Positions 13,701-28,700 of a stretch of 64,000 nucleotides of DNA are shown here, one piece after another. Position numbers and translations under genes: made by a program. Under the pieces are notes generated by a model. The model ran no database searches. It saw only the letters and a program-made list of their open reading frames with translations, and was not told the origin of the DNA. The first letter of the stretch is position 1; every line of letters begins with the position of its first letter. Origin of the DNA: Edolisoma coerulescens (Eukaryota; Chordata; Aves; Passeriformes; Campephagidae); assembly GCA_013397115.1 (NCBI GenBank), contig VWZW01002555.1, positions 148,329 through 212,328 on the forward strand, read 5' to 3'.

Positions 13701-16700
13701 TTGGCCAAGCTTCACAAATAATATGGAAGAATTCCAGGGACTTGGGGTTCTGGAATCAGCAGGATTAAACTTCCCAGCCTGGCACTGTGCCTGTGGAACA
13801 GCCGACCCCGCACAGGACACTCCGCTCCAACCAGGGGCTCTCCACTAACAAGGTCTCAAATCAAGTCCAGTTTTCTAGGATAAACCCCCAAATCCAAAAA
13901 GGTTTTCCATTTAAAAAAAAGCTCCTAAAGAACCCTGGCAGTTCAACATGTGACTTGGAGAAGTTCAGAGGGACTGGACCACCTCTTGTGAAATGAAACC
14001 TAATTAAATATTTGGCTTCACAGTGGAGGTGGGGAGTAACCATCTCTTTCCAAGAATTTGGTTTCAGATCTCTAAATGTCTTCTTATTTTCAAACCCAAT
14101 GACTTCAGAAGTGACATTATGTTCCTAAAATGTGTTTGGCATGAAACAAACAGACAATGGCACCACTACATTTCTGGAGAGGCAAGGGAAGCTCCCTCTG
14201 CCAAAGCCCTGCCTGTGTTACCTTCAGCTACCACCACTTTGTGCTTGCATGAACTTTTGACCCACAATGCAAGTAGAGCCCAAGGGAAAGAGTTCAAATT
14301 TGCTGTTTATCATTCCTCATTCTTCCTTCCAATTGTTAATTCAGGTTCGGGATTATTTTTCAAATTCTGACAGTCAGAGAGCACATTCTGCTTTGAGCTT
14401 ATCTCTGCCCACAACCCAACTCAGCACCAGCTGTGGTAAATTCCTAACTCTCACCCTTAGAAACAATCTAGCAGAATCTGGTTATTCTTTGTGGTAAAAT
14501 ACCAAATGACAAGATTTTGCTGTTACACCAGAGATATTTTACAGTATTAAAAAACCAAATCCTTTGGGTTTGTTTGTAACAACAAGTATATAATTCCATA
14601 AATGCTAATATGGCTCCCTAAACTCTGACCCTCTGACAGAAACAGGAAGATCTTATTAAAGATCCAGGCAAATATTTGAAGAAAAAACATTTTGGTATTC
14701 AGAGACAAAAAATTCTTCATCTCAGCTAAGATGAAAGTCTTACTTAAGAGCTTCTGCACTTTGCTGTGAAACATGGGAGAATGGGGAAAGTACAAAACTG
14801 TGGAAGAGCAACTTCAGGCTTAGAAACAGGAAGAGGAAGAAAAAGTTAATCTTAAAGCTAAGTTTGATTGTTATTGGTACTCACTCTCTACATTTTAAAC
14901 AGTGTTAAAAGCTTCTTTTGACAGCCCTTTAGGGAAGCAATTTGTGAAAAGTACTTTAAAGGGTGATTTATTTGAAAAATTCTAATAGACTTTTGGAAGT
15001 GGAAGAATTATTGGGCCCTTGACTATTAGCACAAACACCAACCCCTCTGGGTCGGAGGCCTGGCAAACAGCAATATTTTGGAGGGAATCTGTAAGCAGGG
15101 AAAAACCTGCTGTGGCACAACCCCCCTGTCCTGCTCTCCTGCCTTCCCTCCAGCCCGGCAGCGAGTGGGAAACGCGCTGCCCGTGCCAAGGGAGCACCGG
15201 TGCCCCTGGAATTACCCACTGCCTCTCCAGCACAGACTGCTCCCCTCTGGAATTACCCACTGCCTCTCCAGCACAGACTGCTCCCCTCCGGAATTAACCA
15301 CTGCCTCTCCAGCACAGACTGCTCCCTCCGGAATTAACCACTGCCTCTCCAGCACAGACTGCTCCCCTCTGAAGGGTGGGCAAAGATGCATTCCCTTCCT
15401 GGATCTGGGCAAAGGGAGGCTCCCCTTGCTCCTGCTCCAGGGCAGTGCAGAGGCAGGAGCCCACGGCTGACTCCAGGTTCGCTGCACCTCCCAAGTGCCC
15501 GCGGGTCACTGCCAACACCTTCAGTTCCACCCCCTGTGACCGACGGCCACTGAGGACTCAGGCTGTTCATGGGTTTGTAGCCAAGCATGGAAGGGAAGGT
15601 AGAGACCTACAGGGGATTTTCTCTCACAGCCCTGATTCTGCTTCCCTGCTCTGCCTGAGCCACCCGGGAGCTCCCGGCACGGCCGGGAATATTTCACACC
15701 CAGGAATATTTCACACCCTTAAGGACACAGGCATGAGACAGAAGCACAGGCAGCAGCAGCAGCTGGATTGCCAGGCAGCCCGGAATGGGCAGAAACCACG
15801 GCAACACCTCCCAGTTTACCCTGTGCTCACCCCCAGGCTCATTCCTCGGGGTGGTTTTTAATGCCTGAGGTTGGGCTCCAGCTCCACCCCACAGCCAGGG
15901 ACAAGCCCTGACTGCACATCCTACAGCCCCAGAGCAGCCCCCCGAGCCTCCCTGAACAGAAAATAAACAGCCATGAGCTGAAACTCAGAGAAACTTAAGG
16001 TTCAAAGGAGGCTTGGAGGTCTGGGTCTCTTGACTTGCAAGCACCCATGTGTTCTGCATCCATTTTGAGTGGATGAGCTCTTGTTATCAGGCTGTGCAGT
16101 GCAAATCTTTCTCCTAATCTGAGGTTTAATACATTTACTGGTAATGTAATGGAATTTAGGAATTTTTTTAAGAAACGTGCTCATTACTACATTTTAATGA
16201 CCTACTCTTTCCCCACTCTCAGCTATTCAAAGACTGACAATTTCTTTATATTTATTATTGATATTGGGGATGAGAGAAGCACAAGGGGTTTGGGTTTTTC
16301 CTACTTGTTTCATCCTAGCAAGAAGTATTCAGTTCAAAAGCTTTGTTTCTGTGCACTGGAAAGCAAATCTACAGCAAGTAAAGAATCAAAGCATTAAAGA
16401 GCAGATTTGGATAATTCCAAAGGCCTTAGAAAGCCTTCAGAACACCTTCAAGGAGTCCTTCCATCTCTAATAACAACAACGCCTACACAAATGTTCCACT
16501 TACACAAATGAGATTCAGAAGAATAACATTAAAAGTGTGAGTTACAGTAATGCCAAACTGTTTTAGTGTTCTATGCAAAGGTTTTCATGCTGCTTTTTGC
16601 CCATTTTCTGTACAGAACTAGGCCAGAATTGTGCAGAAAGCAAGAAAATATCACACTAAAAGCTCTTAATCCCATAGGCTTCTTATCATTGCAGTATCAC

Positions 16701-19700
16701 TCTCATTCCCTACAGGGAAAATACATCTCCCCTCAAATAATAAAGTGGATCATTCAGCTCACAGGTAAATATCAAGTTTAGTCCCATTTTGCCTAGGGTG
16801 CATTTCATGTTCAGTTCTTTATCTCTAAATGTCTATAAATGATGTAGCAAGCTTTATTAAAAGGTATTTGGAAAGTATATTATGGCTGCAGCAGAACCAT
16901 TTTACAGCTGGGTTCAGAGTTCGGGATAATTTTGTTTCCTGAGTGCCAAGCAACACAAATTGCCATCTGCCATTCTGCAGTGATTCCATTAGTTCATATC
17001 TGTCTTCAACATCAAAACACATTTCCCCACTAATGAATTTCAGACCAATAATTTCCCATCCTGAAATAAATCCATGACAGTCTGTGGTGTAACTGCAGAG
17101 CTTTGTGGTGGGTACAGCAAACAGAGCAAGACACATGTTCTCCTGCTGGCAGAACACTGGGATGATCCTGATTTATCAGAAATATTTCAAAACCACCAAG
17201 CAAGCCTAGCTCTGTAAACCTCAAAACAAGATAAGCAAAATTTTATATCTGAAGCTGCTTTACCACTGATGCCCCTGTGGGTTCATCATCATAGGACTGA
17301 TTATTGTTCCCACCAAACCACCAGAGAGAGGAAAAATCCCATATGGGGACCAAAGCTGTGTTTGCAACAGTCAGTCCCTGCTTTAGAAGTAATAAGTTAC
17401 GTTTTAAATAATTGGTGATTAAGGCATCAACCTCAGATCACCTTCAAAGTGAATGTGGCCAATATACTGAACATCCACCAATACATGGAATTATCTTGGA
17501 GTACTGTGTCCCAAACCTGCTATTTTATTAAAATCCAGAGTCCCAGAAAGTTTCAAAACTCTTTAAATGCAAAAAGGATGATGTTAACACCTAAACCTCT
17601 GCACCTGCTGTGGCAGGGAGTTGCTGAGGGCATTTTTGAAATCATCCCAAGAGCAGGAGTGACACAGATTCACTGCTCCAACATTCACCACCTTCGGAAC
17701 CCCAAAATCAGCACCATTATCTGCAGGCAGGATAGATCAGAACACCTACCTCTATATCCTGGATTATCTTTGGGTATAAGGACCTGTAAAACGAATTGGG
17801 GGGCCCATCTGTTGGTCTGTTTTTAAACAGGTACTGATCCCTAGAAAGAAGGAAAAACACAGTTTTCAGTGTACCACAAAGAACCCAAACTTCACAGGAA
17901 TGCAAAGCCTGCCCAGAACAAACCCTCAGCACATATTCTCAAAAACACTCTGAAGAATTTTTGGTATCACTATTACAACCCTTGTGACTTTGTGATTTGA
18001 CAAATATTTAAACTGTCCAAGGTTAAAAAGGTAACAGTGGTTTCCAGTTCTGATTCCCTGCTCCACAAGGTCTCCAGGCAGCAGGGTGCCATCCCCTTGC
18101 TCTGTGCGTGCCTTTGCTCAGGCACACCACTAGAGAGCACAGGGAAACAGGTTTCTGAAGCAGAACAGCTCTCCAGAAACTTGGGAAGGACAGGAAAACT
18201 CCAGTGCCACAAACAGCAAGGGTTTCTCCTTGAGAGGCTTCTGCAGCCCAAGCTGCTACTTCACATTTTAAGGAGAAAAAAAAAAAAAGAATTGGAAATA
18301 CTTCACTCAAAAAAAAGCCCTGCAGAAGTTTTTTGAGACTTGATGGAATTGTTAGTTCTCCCTGCAAAACAGAAATTCCAAATTTGCACACACTCAAGCA
18401 AGAAAAAATGGTGACAGACAAGGGAGCACAAAAGGACAGGGACAAAGCTGGAGCAGAAAGGGGAGCTGAGAGCTTTGGCCTCCAGTCCCAGCAGAGCTCA
18501 GCAATACCCATTTATTCTAAACTTCCTTTTGGGCAGAGCTCACTCTGAGGGGATTTGTGAAGGAGAACAGTGCACAAGGTGAGTTCAGGTACTTACCAAC
18601 CCCTTCTCTCCGAGAGCCCCTTCCAGAGCGGGTCTGTGCGTACCATTCTCTCGATGAGCTTCTTCCATAGCATGCCCTCCGAGATGACTCTCTGCCACTC
18701 CTTACACACCAGCTCTGCTGCACACAGGGATCTGGCGTCCAGATACGAAAGGATGTTTTCTGCTATGTGATCTAAGCCTTGCTCTACAAAGACATGAAAG
18801 CAACCAGGCAGTGAGTGCACAGAGAACAACCAAACCAGCCTTGCAAGACACTGAGAGCCCGGAGCTTTGGGGCACTGCGGGAACATGAGACCAGTGTCAC
18901 CCCTAGAGCAGCAGTCACAGGTGAGTGAGTGCACACAGATACACCAAAATATCTCCAAGGTTTTGTGCCTTTCCTGCTCTGCTCTGCCTGTTGGACCTTC
19001 CTTCTGCCCTGGGGGGAGAATCAGCACAACAGAGCAGCAAAAGCAGCACGGGCAGGCCCAGGGAGGGGATTGTCCCCTGCACTCTGCTCTCCTGAGATCC
19101 CACCTGGAGCAGGGATCACAGCTCTGGTGTCCCCAACATAAGGACATGGAACTGCTGGAGCAAGTCCAGAGGAGGCCATAAAGCCAGGCTGGGAGAGCTG
19201 GGAATGTTCAGCCTGGAGAAGGGAAGGTTGTGTGGAGACCTCACAGCCCCTGCCAGGGTCTGAGGGGGCTACAAGGAAGTTCCTCTGCATCAGGAACTTC
19301 GAGTACCAGGACAAGGAGGAATGGCTTCACTGCCAGAGGGCAGGGATGGATGGGATATTGGGAAGGAATTGTTCCCTGGGAGGGTGGGCAGGCCCTGGCA
19401 CAGGGTGCCCAGAGCAGCTGTGGCTGCCCCTGGATCCCTGGCAGTGCCCAAGGCCAGGCTGGACGGGGCTTGGAGCAGCCTGGGACAGTGGAAGGTGTCC
19501 CTGCCATGGCAGGGGGCTGAAACAAGATGAGCTTTAAGGTCTCTTCCAAGCCAAACCATTCTATGTGGTTCTATAAAACCAAAGTTCAGCAGAATGTACA
19601 AGCAGTAGAAAGTATTTTGCTACTTCTGGGCACAGAATCCTTTTCTTCCTGAGCACACGATCCCAAAAGATGGTCATCTTCAAGCACTGCTTTACTAAGC

Positions 19701-22700
19701 AGCAGCAATGAAAGGCTGGAATATTGATTCTTGGACTCTTCCCTCATACGAAACTATAGAGAATTCAACTCAGCACAGACAGGACTCCACAGGAAGTACA
19801 GACAGAGCAGGGAAGGTGTGAGCAGAGATGCTGCAGACACTTTCCTGCAAGGACATCTTTCCTATTTAATCCTTTCCATAATCTGCACCTCCAGCCCAGG
19901 TGCTCAGAGCCCATTATCAGGGGACTGGGGACACACAGACATCCCCTACGAAGACCCCAGAAGCAGCTTGACAACCCCTGTGATCCTTTTAGATCACAGT
20001 AGGGCTGGATTTATGTCTGAAATGCACTCACCACCCCAGAAACATGTCAGGACTGGGGTCTGGCCCATTGATCCAGGACTCTGTGCTGCAGTATCTGATT
20101 TCCCAACTCAGTCAATACCTCTCCAAAGCACTGGGTGCTCAGGCAGCAGCTGGGAGGACGAATAAGTACCACAACAAACCTGCTGAGCTGCCAGCACAGA
20201 CCTCTCAGGACACAAAGCAGTGGAACAAGTGTTTGCCCCTTGCCCAGACTTTGTATTCTGCTCAGGGGGCCTGACTTAAAAAGGGGATTGCTGTTGAGTA
20301 AAGGTCCATACACAGAAACCACTTAGATAATGAACTTGCACTGGATTTAAAATAGCAACCAAACTTTTCTCGTCCACATTCCAACCACAGCATCATTGGT
20401 CCCACAAAAAGCCACTGCTAAGTCTGTTCCTGATTTCAAAGGACCTGCAATTTTGCTTTCCACAAAACTCCCCTGAACCTGAGATGTTGAATAACTTCAT
20501 TTTCATGAGTAACATACACCCCTTGGCCAAGCATGAAAAAAATCTTTCAAACCAGGAGATGACGACCTTTTTAATTTTCCACTTTATCTCATGACAGCTC
20601 ACTTTAGGCTTCAAATAGTCCTGACAAATCAAAGGAACTACTGTTATTTTTTTAAAGCATTAAGAAACTGTGTTCATACAGTCCTCCACTGCACACTGAA
20701 TTTCACATGGCCTTCATAAAACTGAACAGCAGCAGAAAGCAGAAACCATTAAATGTAAGCCTTACTCATTTCACTGCACTCAGCTCCCACACCCCAGAGC
20801 AGCTCCCACTCGGGTGCTGTCACTGTGGGGCTGTGCCCTCCTGGCACACACAGCCAGCCCACTGTGACCCAGGATCTCACTGAGCTTTAAGGATCAACTG
20901 GGAATTATTAGGCAAAAGCCCTTTCTTTATCAAGATGCCCAACTGTCACAGTGCTGTGTAACACTGACCACAGCTAAAACCACATTTTTAATGAGTCACA
21001 AACTGTCTCATGATGTTAAAATCTGCCAATCTCATCTTCCATGAACACACAGAGCCTCCCAAGTCCCACACTGAGAGCACACAAATGCTTTGCTCTGCCA
21101 TCGAATCTATCCTTAAGAGTTCTACTGCTAGCAGAAGTGCACAGATTTAAATTGCTACATTCAAAAGAGATGTCAAGTGAAATATTTACCCGAATTAACA
21201 CAGTAGGAACAGGTCCAAAGCACAGATACGAAGGACAGGCCCCGTAGATTTATGTCAGACAACATGCAGGACTAAGTTTAAGACACATTAAGGCCTGAAA
21301 TAGCTGCATATCCCCATTTTACATTAAAAGACAGTGACTTGTTTTAGAAAGTTTCTGAAATAGGTACTGAAATCTATTCATTTTCTGAAGTAAAATGAAT
21401 TTGACATCTATTGGTAGGCTTTTCAACGGAACACATGACACCCATCTCTTATGCATCTCTTTGCAGTTTTACAGAAAATGGTGAAAAAGAGCTGTTGTTG
21501 ATTAGAGGGACCAGCTGAAGGTTTGGCTGAATTTCAGTAATAAATTCAAACAATTAAAATTCACAGGGATTTCAAAGGTCTGTGTATAAACATCACTTTG
21601 TATGAAAATGAAACCCAAATGTGGGATGTCAGCTCTCTAAATGTGATCACCATTGGATACAAAACAGTCACTTCGATCAGGAACCACAGCCCAGTTACCA
21701 CTCTGTCACAGAACACAGGGGAAGTCAGATTCCATCACCTCTTCTTCCATTTTTCCTGCATTCTCACAGGTGTAAAATTGGGCAGGACAGCAGTGAGCAA
21801 AACCTACTTCTGCTTAAAACAAAAGAATTTGACTTCTTGTAGACAAGTGGAGCCATCTTTTAAAAAGGCATCATGGAATACCCGGAGTTGGAAGGGGCCC
21901 ACAAGGATCATCAATTCCAGCTCCTGGCCCTGCACAGGATGACCCCAAAAATCCCTCCATGTGCCTGAGAGTGGTACTCCACTGTTATCCTTTAATGTGA
22001 TTGCAGCCCAACATGAGATTGATTTCAATCAGCTCAGATTAAGTTCCTGGATAAATTTAGACAGATGTTCTTTGCACGCCACAGCACCTTCAAGGAAGGC
22101 TGAATATGGGAACAATTCCCAGTATTTACACTGGAAAAAAGCAACAGAAGTGGTAAAGATGTATTTTGATATATACAAATGTGGTGCGAACGACTGTCAT
22201 CTTACAAAGCTCCCAAAATTTTCTTAGGCAGAAATATATAACATGAAAGATCTGTGTAACTCTGTATCAGCCCTGAGGTACCAAAGCAAACAAAATAAAA
22301 TTATATTTGAAGATCAGACTTGCACATGAAGGGGCTGGAGAGTCAGTCCTAGGAGGAGGGGCTGAGGGAGCTGGGAAAGGGGCTCAGCCTGGAGAAAAGG
22401 AGGCTCAGGGGGGGACCTTGTGGCTCTGCACAACTCCCTGACAGGAGGGGGCAGCCGGGGGGGTCGGGCTCTGCTCCCAGGGAACAGGGACAGGAGGAGA
22501 GGGAACGGCCTCAGGCTGGGCCAGGGGAGGCTCAGGCTGGACATCAGCAGGAATTTCCCCATGGAAAGGGTGCTCAGGCCTTGGCAGGGGCTGCCCAGGG
22601 AGGTTTGGAGTGCCCATCCCTGGAGGTGCCCAAGGAAGGGCTGGAGGTGGCACTCAGAGCTCTGGGCTGGGGACAAGGTGGGGATGGGGCACAGGCTGGA

Positions 22701-25700
22701 CTCGATGGGCTGGGAGGCTTTTCCAACCCAAATGACTCTGGGATTACCGTGACTCCCTGCTTCACTTTATTTTTAGTTAATCCCAGGTACTCCCCCAGAG
22801 GAATCAGCATTCAGTATTTTGAGATCAAGCTGGAAGGAACAGCCACAGTCCCTGCAGGAGACAGCTCTGCCCAGGAAACGAGGAGCACATCCTCCTGTGT
22901 GGCCAGACAAGCTCAGTGTTCTCTAAAGTCACTCCTGTGAACAGGAGATGTGGGGGGCAAGGACACCCCTCCCTTTCAGAGTCCTCTTGCACATTTTTTT
23001 AAGTTTGCTTTATTAAGAAAACAGAGCACATATAAATCCCCTATCACTTCCTGTGCCCTGCTCTATGTTCTTCATTCCCCTCCATGGACTTAGTTTCTTT
23101 CAGCCATGTTTGAAAGAAGAGCCAAAATCCTCCCCAGCACCTCCAAAAGTTGCATTCTCCAGGTTTTGTGAAACTGCAGCACCACATGGCAGCAGATCCT
23201 GTCCCACACACCAGGAAGGCCCCCACACAAACACACCAAGGCTACAAGAGCATCACTACCACCAGCCTTTACAGAGACTTCACTTCAGTGGTCCCTGTGC
23301 ACAGAAAACCATCGGTTTCCAATTCCTTTTAGGATTTGCATCTTCTCCTCTTCCACCCTCAGCGTTCAGCGTTGTCCTGGCATTCCTGGGGTAGCACCCC
23401 AGGCTGCTCACACACTGCAGGGAGAAGCTGTGTCCCCATGCTGCCAGCGGCACACAGAACACACCGACCCCTTCTCCCAGGCTTGTTTCCCACTCTGCAA
23501 ACCATGTCCACACATTTCCCTTTCCAAGAATCCAATGAACCACTGTCCCCAGCAGCAAAAATCCAGAGACATAATTTCTTCCAAAAATTAATTGAAAAAT
23601 AAATACAACTTAGCAGCAGATTACAATCTAGAGATTCCATATACCCACTTACTGCTGCTCTGCATTTAAGTGAAAAAATGCATAAAGCAAGTGTAAAAAC
23701 AGAGTTCATATCTGATCACACAGGCTGACACTTCCACGTGTCAGAAGTTGTGAGTAACTGAAAAGAGGATTCAGGGCTGGACAGCACAAAAATCCCCAAG
23801 TGTTTTTGCTCTTAGGTCAGCAACAAGAGGAGACAAACTGGATGCACTCACCTAAGCAGAAACTCTCAGAACAACATTAAAATGTAAGACATCCTAAAGT
23901 AAAATACCTCTGGCAGTATTTTCTGTACCTGTGGGGTTTGTATGAAAAAGGAGTTTAGACCAAAGCTTGCAGATACACAACTTCTGTGACAACTCAGTTC
24001 CAATTCCAGCACAAATTCTTTGGGATACACCAGTCCAACTATTTTAACATGGAACAACACTGGCATCCAGTGGCCAATTCAATTAATCACAGAAGGGATT
24101 CAGCCGCCCTGCTGCCCTTCTCTGCCCCAGGAAGCAGCCGTGTAGCTCTATGGAAATGTGGAGGACGTTCCCAAGAGCCTGCACACCCCAGAGCCCCGAG
24201 CAAAGCCCCTCTCCCCTCTCTGATTTACCTGGCAGCGCAGTGATGAAGTCCCGCTGTAACATGGGCTTCAGGTAAGAGTTAATATGTCCATGCTGATAGT
24301 GACACATTCGGGAAATGAGGTGTTCCACAAATTCCACTTGATCTGATTCAGACCACTGGTCAAAATATTTTATACACAAGTCTTTTTCCTTTTCGTAGTT
24401 TCCTTCCGATGGTCTTTTTCTTGAAACAATCACAGATGAAGTTCCATTACTTATCTGGGGTTGGAAAAGGAACATTATTGATATGTTAGTATGTATTTAA
24501 ATATTGGTATTTATTTATAAACTATAGGAACAGCTTAATAAAAACTCTCTCAAGGAAGAACATGTAAGAAGATGCAAAGAAATAATCAAAGCTAAATTTT
24601 AAACACATTCTTCAAGATATGAGCTACATCAGATAAATTTCAAAGACTTTTCAAAGTCCTTCATAGACTTTGCTCCTAAATTACTTCTTACACTGAAACT
24701 CTTGAATTCTTCCCTTACACTTCTTACCATTTAAACTGCAAGGAACTTAATTGTTTTTAGAACTACCTTTTCCAGCTCAAAGCAGTGGTTTCTGGGCACA
24801 TTGCAGTTTGTCTCCACGAATGTTTTGCTCGGGTTCTGGCAGTTAAAATAAGACATAAAGTTGGATATAAATACTCTAATTACCACAAGAATTTGAGACC
24901 CTCATGTCAGTGTTGCACTGGTTGTCCATAAATGAAAACTGAGAATCAAGGGCTTGGTTTGTTTTTGCAGAACAGCTCCAGTCAATGTTTGGGACATCCA
25001 CATAAACACCTCATTAAAATCCTGGGAGCTTCAGCTCCACATCAGGATGACCCGAGAACACGCTGGCAGGAGTCACTGCTAATTAGTGAGCACAGCCTCA
25101 GAGTGATGCCAGCTCCTCTGAGCCCCTCAGGAGGCCAAGGGGCTGCTGGGGAGCAACTGGCAGCTCTGAAATATTCCCAAACTTCTTCAGGGCAAATGGG
25201 TTGTGAGTCCTTGCCATGCTGAACTTCTCTTCTTAAACAACAGTCACATGCTCAAAAATACAAACGAACTTATTCCCAAGGATCCTTTGACACAGCATTG
25301 TCCTTCCAAGGTCAACACAAACTACAAAATCTGAGCAGAACTGGTAATTTCTCAGGGATTATCCACTGGCGTCATCCTTCACTCAAAGGCTGAGCTAATT
25401 TTAGGAGGATACAGCCAACGACATCCAAGGATGATTATGCAGACCCGAGATTTGGACGCTTCTCAAAAGCAGGAACACACACAATCCTGGCACCTCTCCT
25501 TCTACATCCATGTCAGTCCTACCTGCCACAGGGTATTTTTCTTTGGAGACTCATCTTCATTCTGATCCTCCATTACTGACGTGTTCTGGAAAAAAAAGAA
25601 CAAATATTACTTCAGCTTTTTACTTGGTGACAATTTCTTGCTCTACAAGCATTACGAAAAAGCAAATCAATTGAACAGATAAAATTCATTTTCCCAGTGA

Positions 25701-28700
25701 ACAGAATTCTCAAAGACTTCTGGCCACAAAACCTGAGTATTATAAATAAATTCCCCTTTAACTGACATGTTTATCAATTCCATTTACTGTAAAGATAACT
25801 CCCCAACCCCGCTTCAATTTCCTTTGACAGGTTTTCATGCAGCCTTTCAACGCTTTTCTCACTGGGAAATAAATTCACTTTCATCCTACTCAAGCCAAAG
25901 CAATTAAACCTGTCAATGTATTCAACCAGCACTTTCTGCCACAGTTAAATTGCATACAGCTAGGCAAAAAAAAAAATAAAAAAAATCACTATACACTACT
26001 TACATGCAACAGAATATGCTTTTTCCCCAGCTCTAGGAACAGGGGTCATTCTCTGCAGAACATCTCTGTAATTCGCTGCCCGGGCTGTGCCTACAACCCT
26101 CGGCAGTCACCCCTGCCTTTACTGCAGTGCTCTCCCCACATCACAACTGCTCCTTACCACTGCTCCCCTCCCTTTCCCTCACCAACAAAAGATGGAAGGA
26201 TTTCTATAACCCTTCAGCTGCAAATGTTTCTCTGAGCTCACCTCTGTCTCCCCAGATCTTCCCCTCCTTTCTGGCCCTGTGGCTGGTGAGCTGCTCCCTG
26301 TGCTGTCCATGGCACACCCACCTCCTGCTCCCAAGTCCCTCATTCCCAGGCAGCTCCTGCTTCCCGCAGCCCTGCCCTCCCCAGCCCTGTGCCCAGGAGA
26401 CTGGCAGAGGGTTAGCAGGACGAGCCGAGTGTCCTCAAACACTGCCTGCATTTATTTCAGCCTTCTTCCCTTCCGTCCCAGCAGAAACAGGAACAAGGGG
26501 CTCAAGTAAAATACACAATGGACTAAGTCACACAATTCCCTTACTCCTGCCATCTTGGATTATGGATAACTCCTTAGAAACTACTTCCACCCCCACTTAA
26601 AACACAATTCCATCTCAGAAACATTCATCTCCTCTTTCTTCCCTAAGGATGTGCTGCACAAACCCAGAGAACTTGGGAAATGAACAGTATCCCATCTACA
26701 GCAACCCTTCCTCCCCTGCCTGCTTGGCTCGAGCTTACCCTGAGCCCTCCCTGAAGGTCTGGAAAAACACGTAGCACATGGACATTGGATGGCAGGACAA
26801 AAACTGTACCCACAGGTGATGGAAAGACTCAACTACCTGGTTATGACACACATGACAATGACATGTACAAGCCCAGGAGGTGGCTGGAGGGGAATCCAGA
26901 AAGGGATAAAGGCAGGAAATGTTTGGGGTGACTCCACAAAAACACGGATTTTAGTGTTTCTGGACATACATGGAACAGACAATCACACCTTCCATGGGTT
27001 TTGAAGTCATGGTCTCTGAAGGGCCAGTCATGGTCTCTGAAGTTACCCATACCCACACCCTGCTCCCAACCAGCCCCCTCACTGGGGTGCAAACCAGTGC
27101 AAGGGGTGTTCTCCCCCAGCAGGGAACACACAGCAGCCCCTCACTGACTGGGACCCGGCCAGCCCACACCAGTTACACCATTCTGGAAAGCAAACGTGCC
27201 ACCAGGGAGCTATGCAGGGTTTCTTTGATTTTATTTTATTTCAATATGAATATGTAAAAATACTCATTAGAGTGATTATACGTTGTTAAGGGTGCATCCA
27301 ATTAGTGTGTCCTTAAATGAGTAAGGAACATCTCATCTCCTTTGGCAGTTGAAGGCTAAATAAACCCACGGATCCTGGGAGCTACAAGCAAGGAACACTG
27401 AGAATATCTGACACAGGTGGCTTGGGTCAGCAAATTCAGCAGAAACCCCACATTTTATCCATTTATCCCCCCTAACTTTCCTTCAGCAGGCACAGTGGGA
27501 CTCTGCCATTGCATTTCTCCCTTCATCAGAAAATATCTCAGAAATCTTTGCCAGCTTTCCTAGGGATAGAGACTAAGACCTGCCTCCTAAACACGATGTC
27601 ATCCTGGGAACATTCAACAGGACTACAGCAAAGGGACAGGTAACACAGCTTGATTTTTAGGCTGGAAATGAACACTGTATTCAGATATTTCACCAGGAAG
27701 TTGGCAGCTGCATTAATTTAATGGTATCTACTATTACAGCTTCTTGTGCTCTCTCTTTTCCCATCCTGACTCATTCTACACTTTCTTACTGCATTTCAGA
27801 GCTTTTAAATCCTTCATCCTTTCCCCTTCTGCTCCCAAATACATATTCTGGTTTTCCTATTATATCTTCTCCTCCTAACTTGCTCTGCTTCTCTTTTAAA
27901 ACACTTCATTTTGGGGTCATTCCCCCCATCACACACATCCCAATTCAGACTCCAATCTCTCTCTGCAGCACTTAAGCCTACTAATTGGAGACCAGGAGAT
28001 GATGGGTGGATCCTGCCCTGTTGTCTGGAAGAAGCAATTAGACAACTCTGATCTGTCCTGTCCATTCCCAGCACTTGGAAGAAGGAGGATTTCAAGATTC
28101 CTAACAGCTGGTGTCACCAGCCCTGGCTCCTGGGCTCCAGCCCTTGTGCAAGAACACAGATCGGCATCTCCAAGCCCAGCTCTCCCATCCCTCAGCCGGC
28201 ACCTCTTGCTCACCCCACCCACCTCCGGTTTCCCAAGCGGCTTTGAAGTGGCACCACCACGGAATTCACCCCGATTCCCTGCAGCTCTGCTGCTGAACAG
28301 CTCCAAGGGCTGATGGAAGCGGTGACATCTCATCCCAGCGATCCCAGGAAGGCCAAGCTGCCCTTGCAGACATTCTGCAGGCGAGACTTCGACCCCCACA
28401 GGAGCCTTGCAGCTTCTCACAGCGCAAGCAGAGCTTCTAAATATTGTCAATTCATCTTGTTTATAGGTTCATTTTTTCCAGAGATTCTTGTGAACTTGCT
28501 CACAGCTCTTGCAAAAGTAGAATGATTATTTCCAACCAGCTGTCATTCCTTAATTAGTCAGCCTGGAGTAAGTGCTCTCCATCCCTACTGGGAACGGCAG
28601 CGACAGCCAAGAGATAACAATGGGTCCAAGCTGGGATGTTTTGTTGCTGCCTTACAGTTGCTAAAACCCGACTGAATCGAGTTCCACCGAGCAAAACCCC

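Larger units (their letters stand above)
7198..17749 (-). other. FBXW11: FBXW11 intron, 10.55 kb
   Basis: Separates the propeller exons from the linker exon. It holds a CR1 fragment (about 12424-12981) and a four-copy 41-bp tandem repeat (15207-15372). The rest is unique-looking sequence in which I see no gene, RNA gene or repeat family. GC-rich tracts at about 11640-11860 and 15080-15900 carry long chance ORFs. Confidence 0.85.
18784..24228 (-). other. FBXW11: FBXW11 intron, 5.4 kb, with three CR1 fragments
   Basis: Lies between the dimerization-domain and F-box exons. CR1 copies are at about 19069-19575, 21872-21975 and 22328-22747. No gene or RNA gene was recognised in the remaining sequence. 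Confidence 0.88.

Noticed and set aside
15207..15372. Possible CRISPR-like repeat array
   Set aside because: Units are directly contiguous without unique spacers, and the context is a vertebrate intron; it is a minisatellite.
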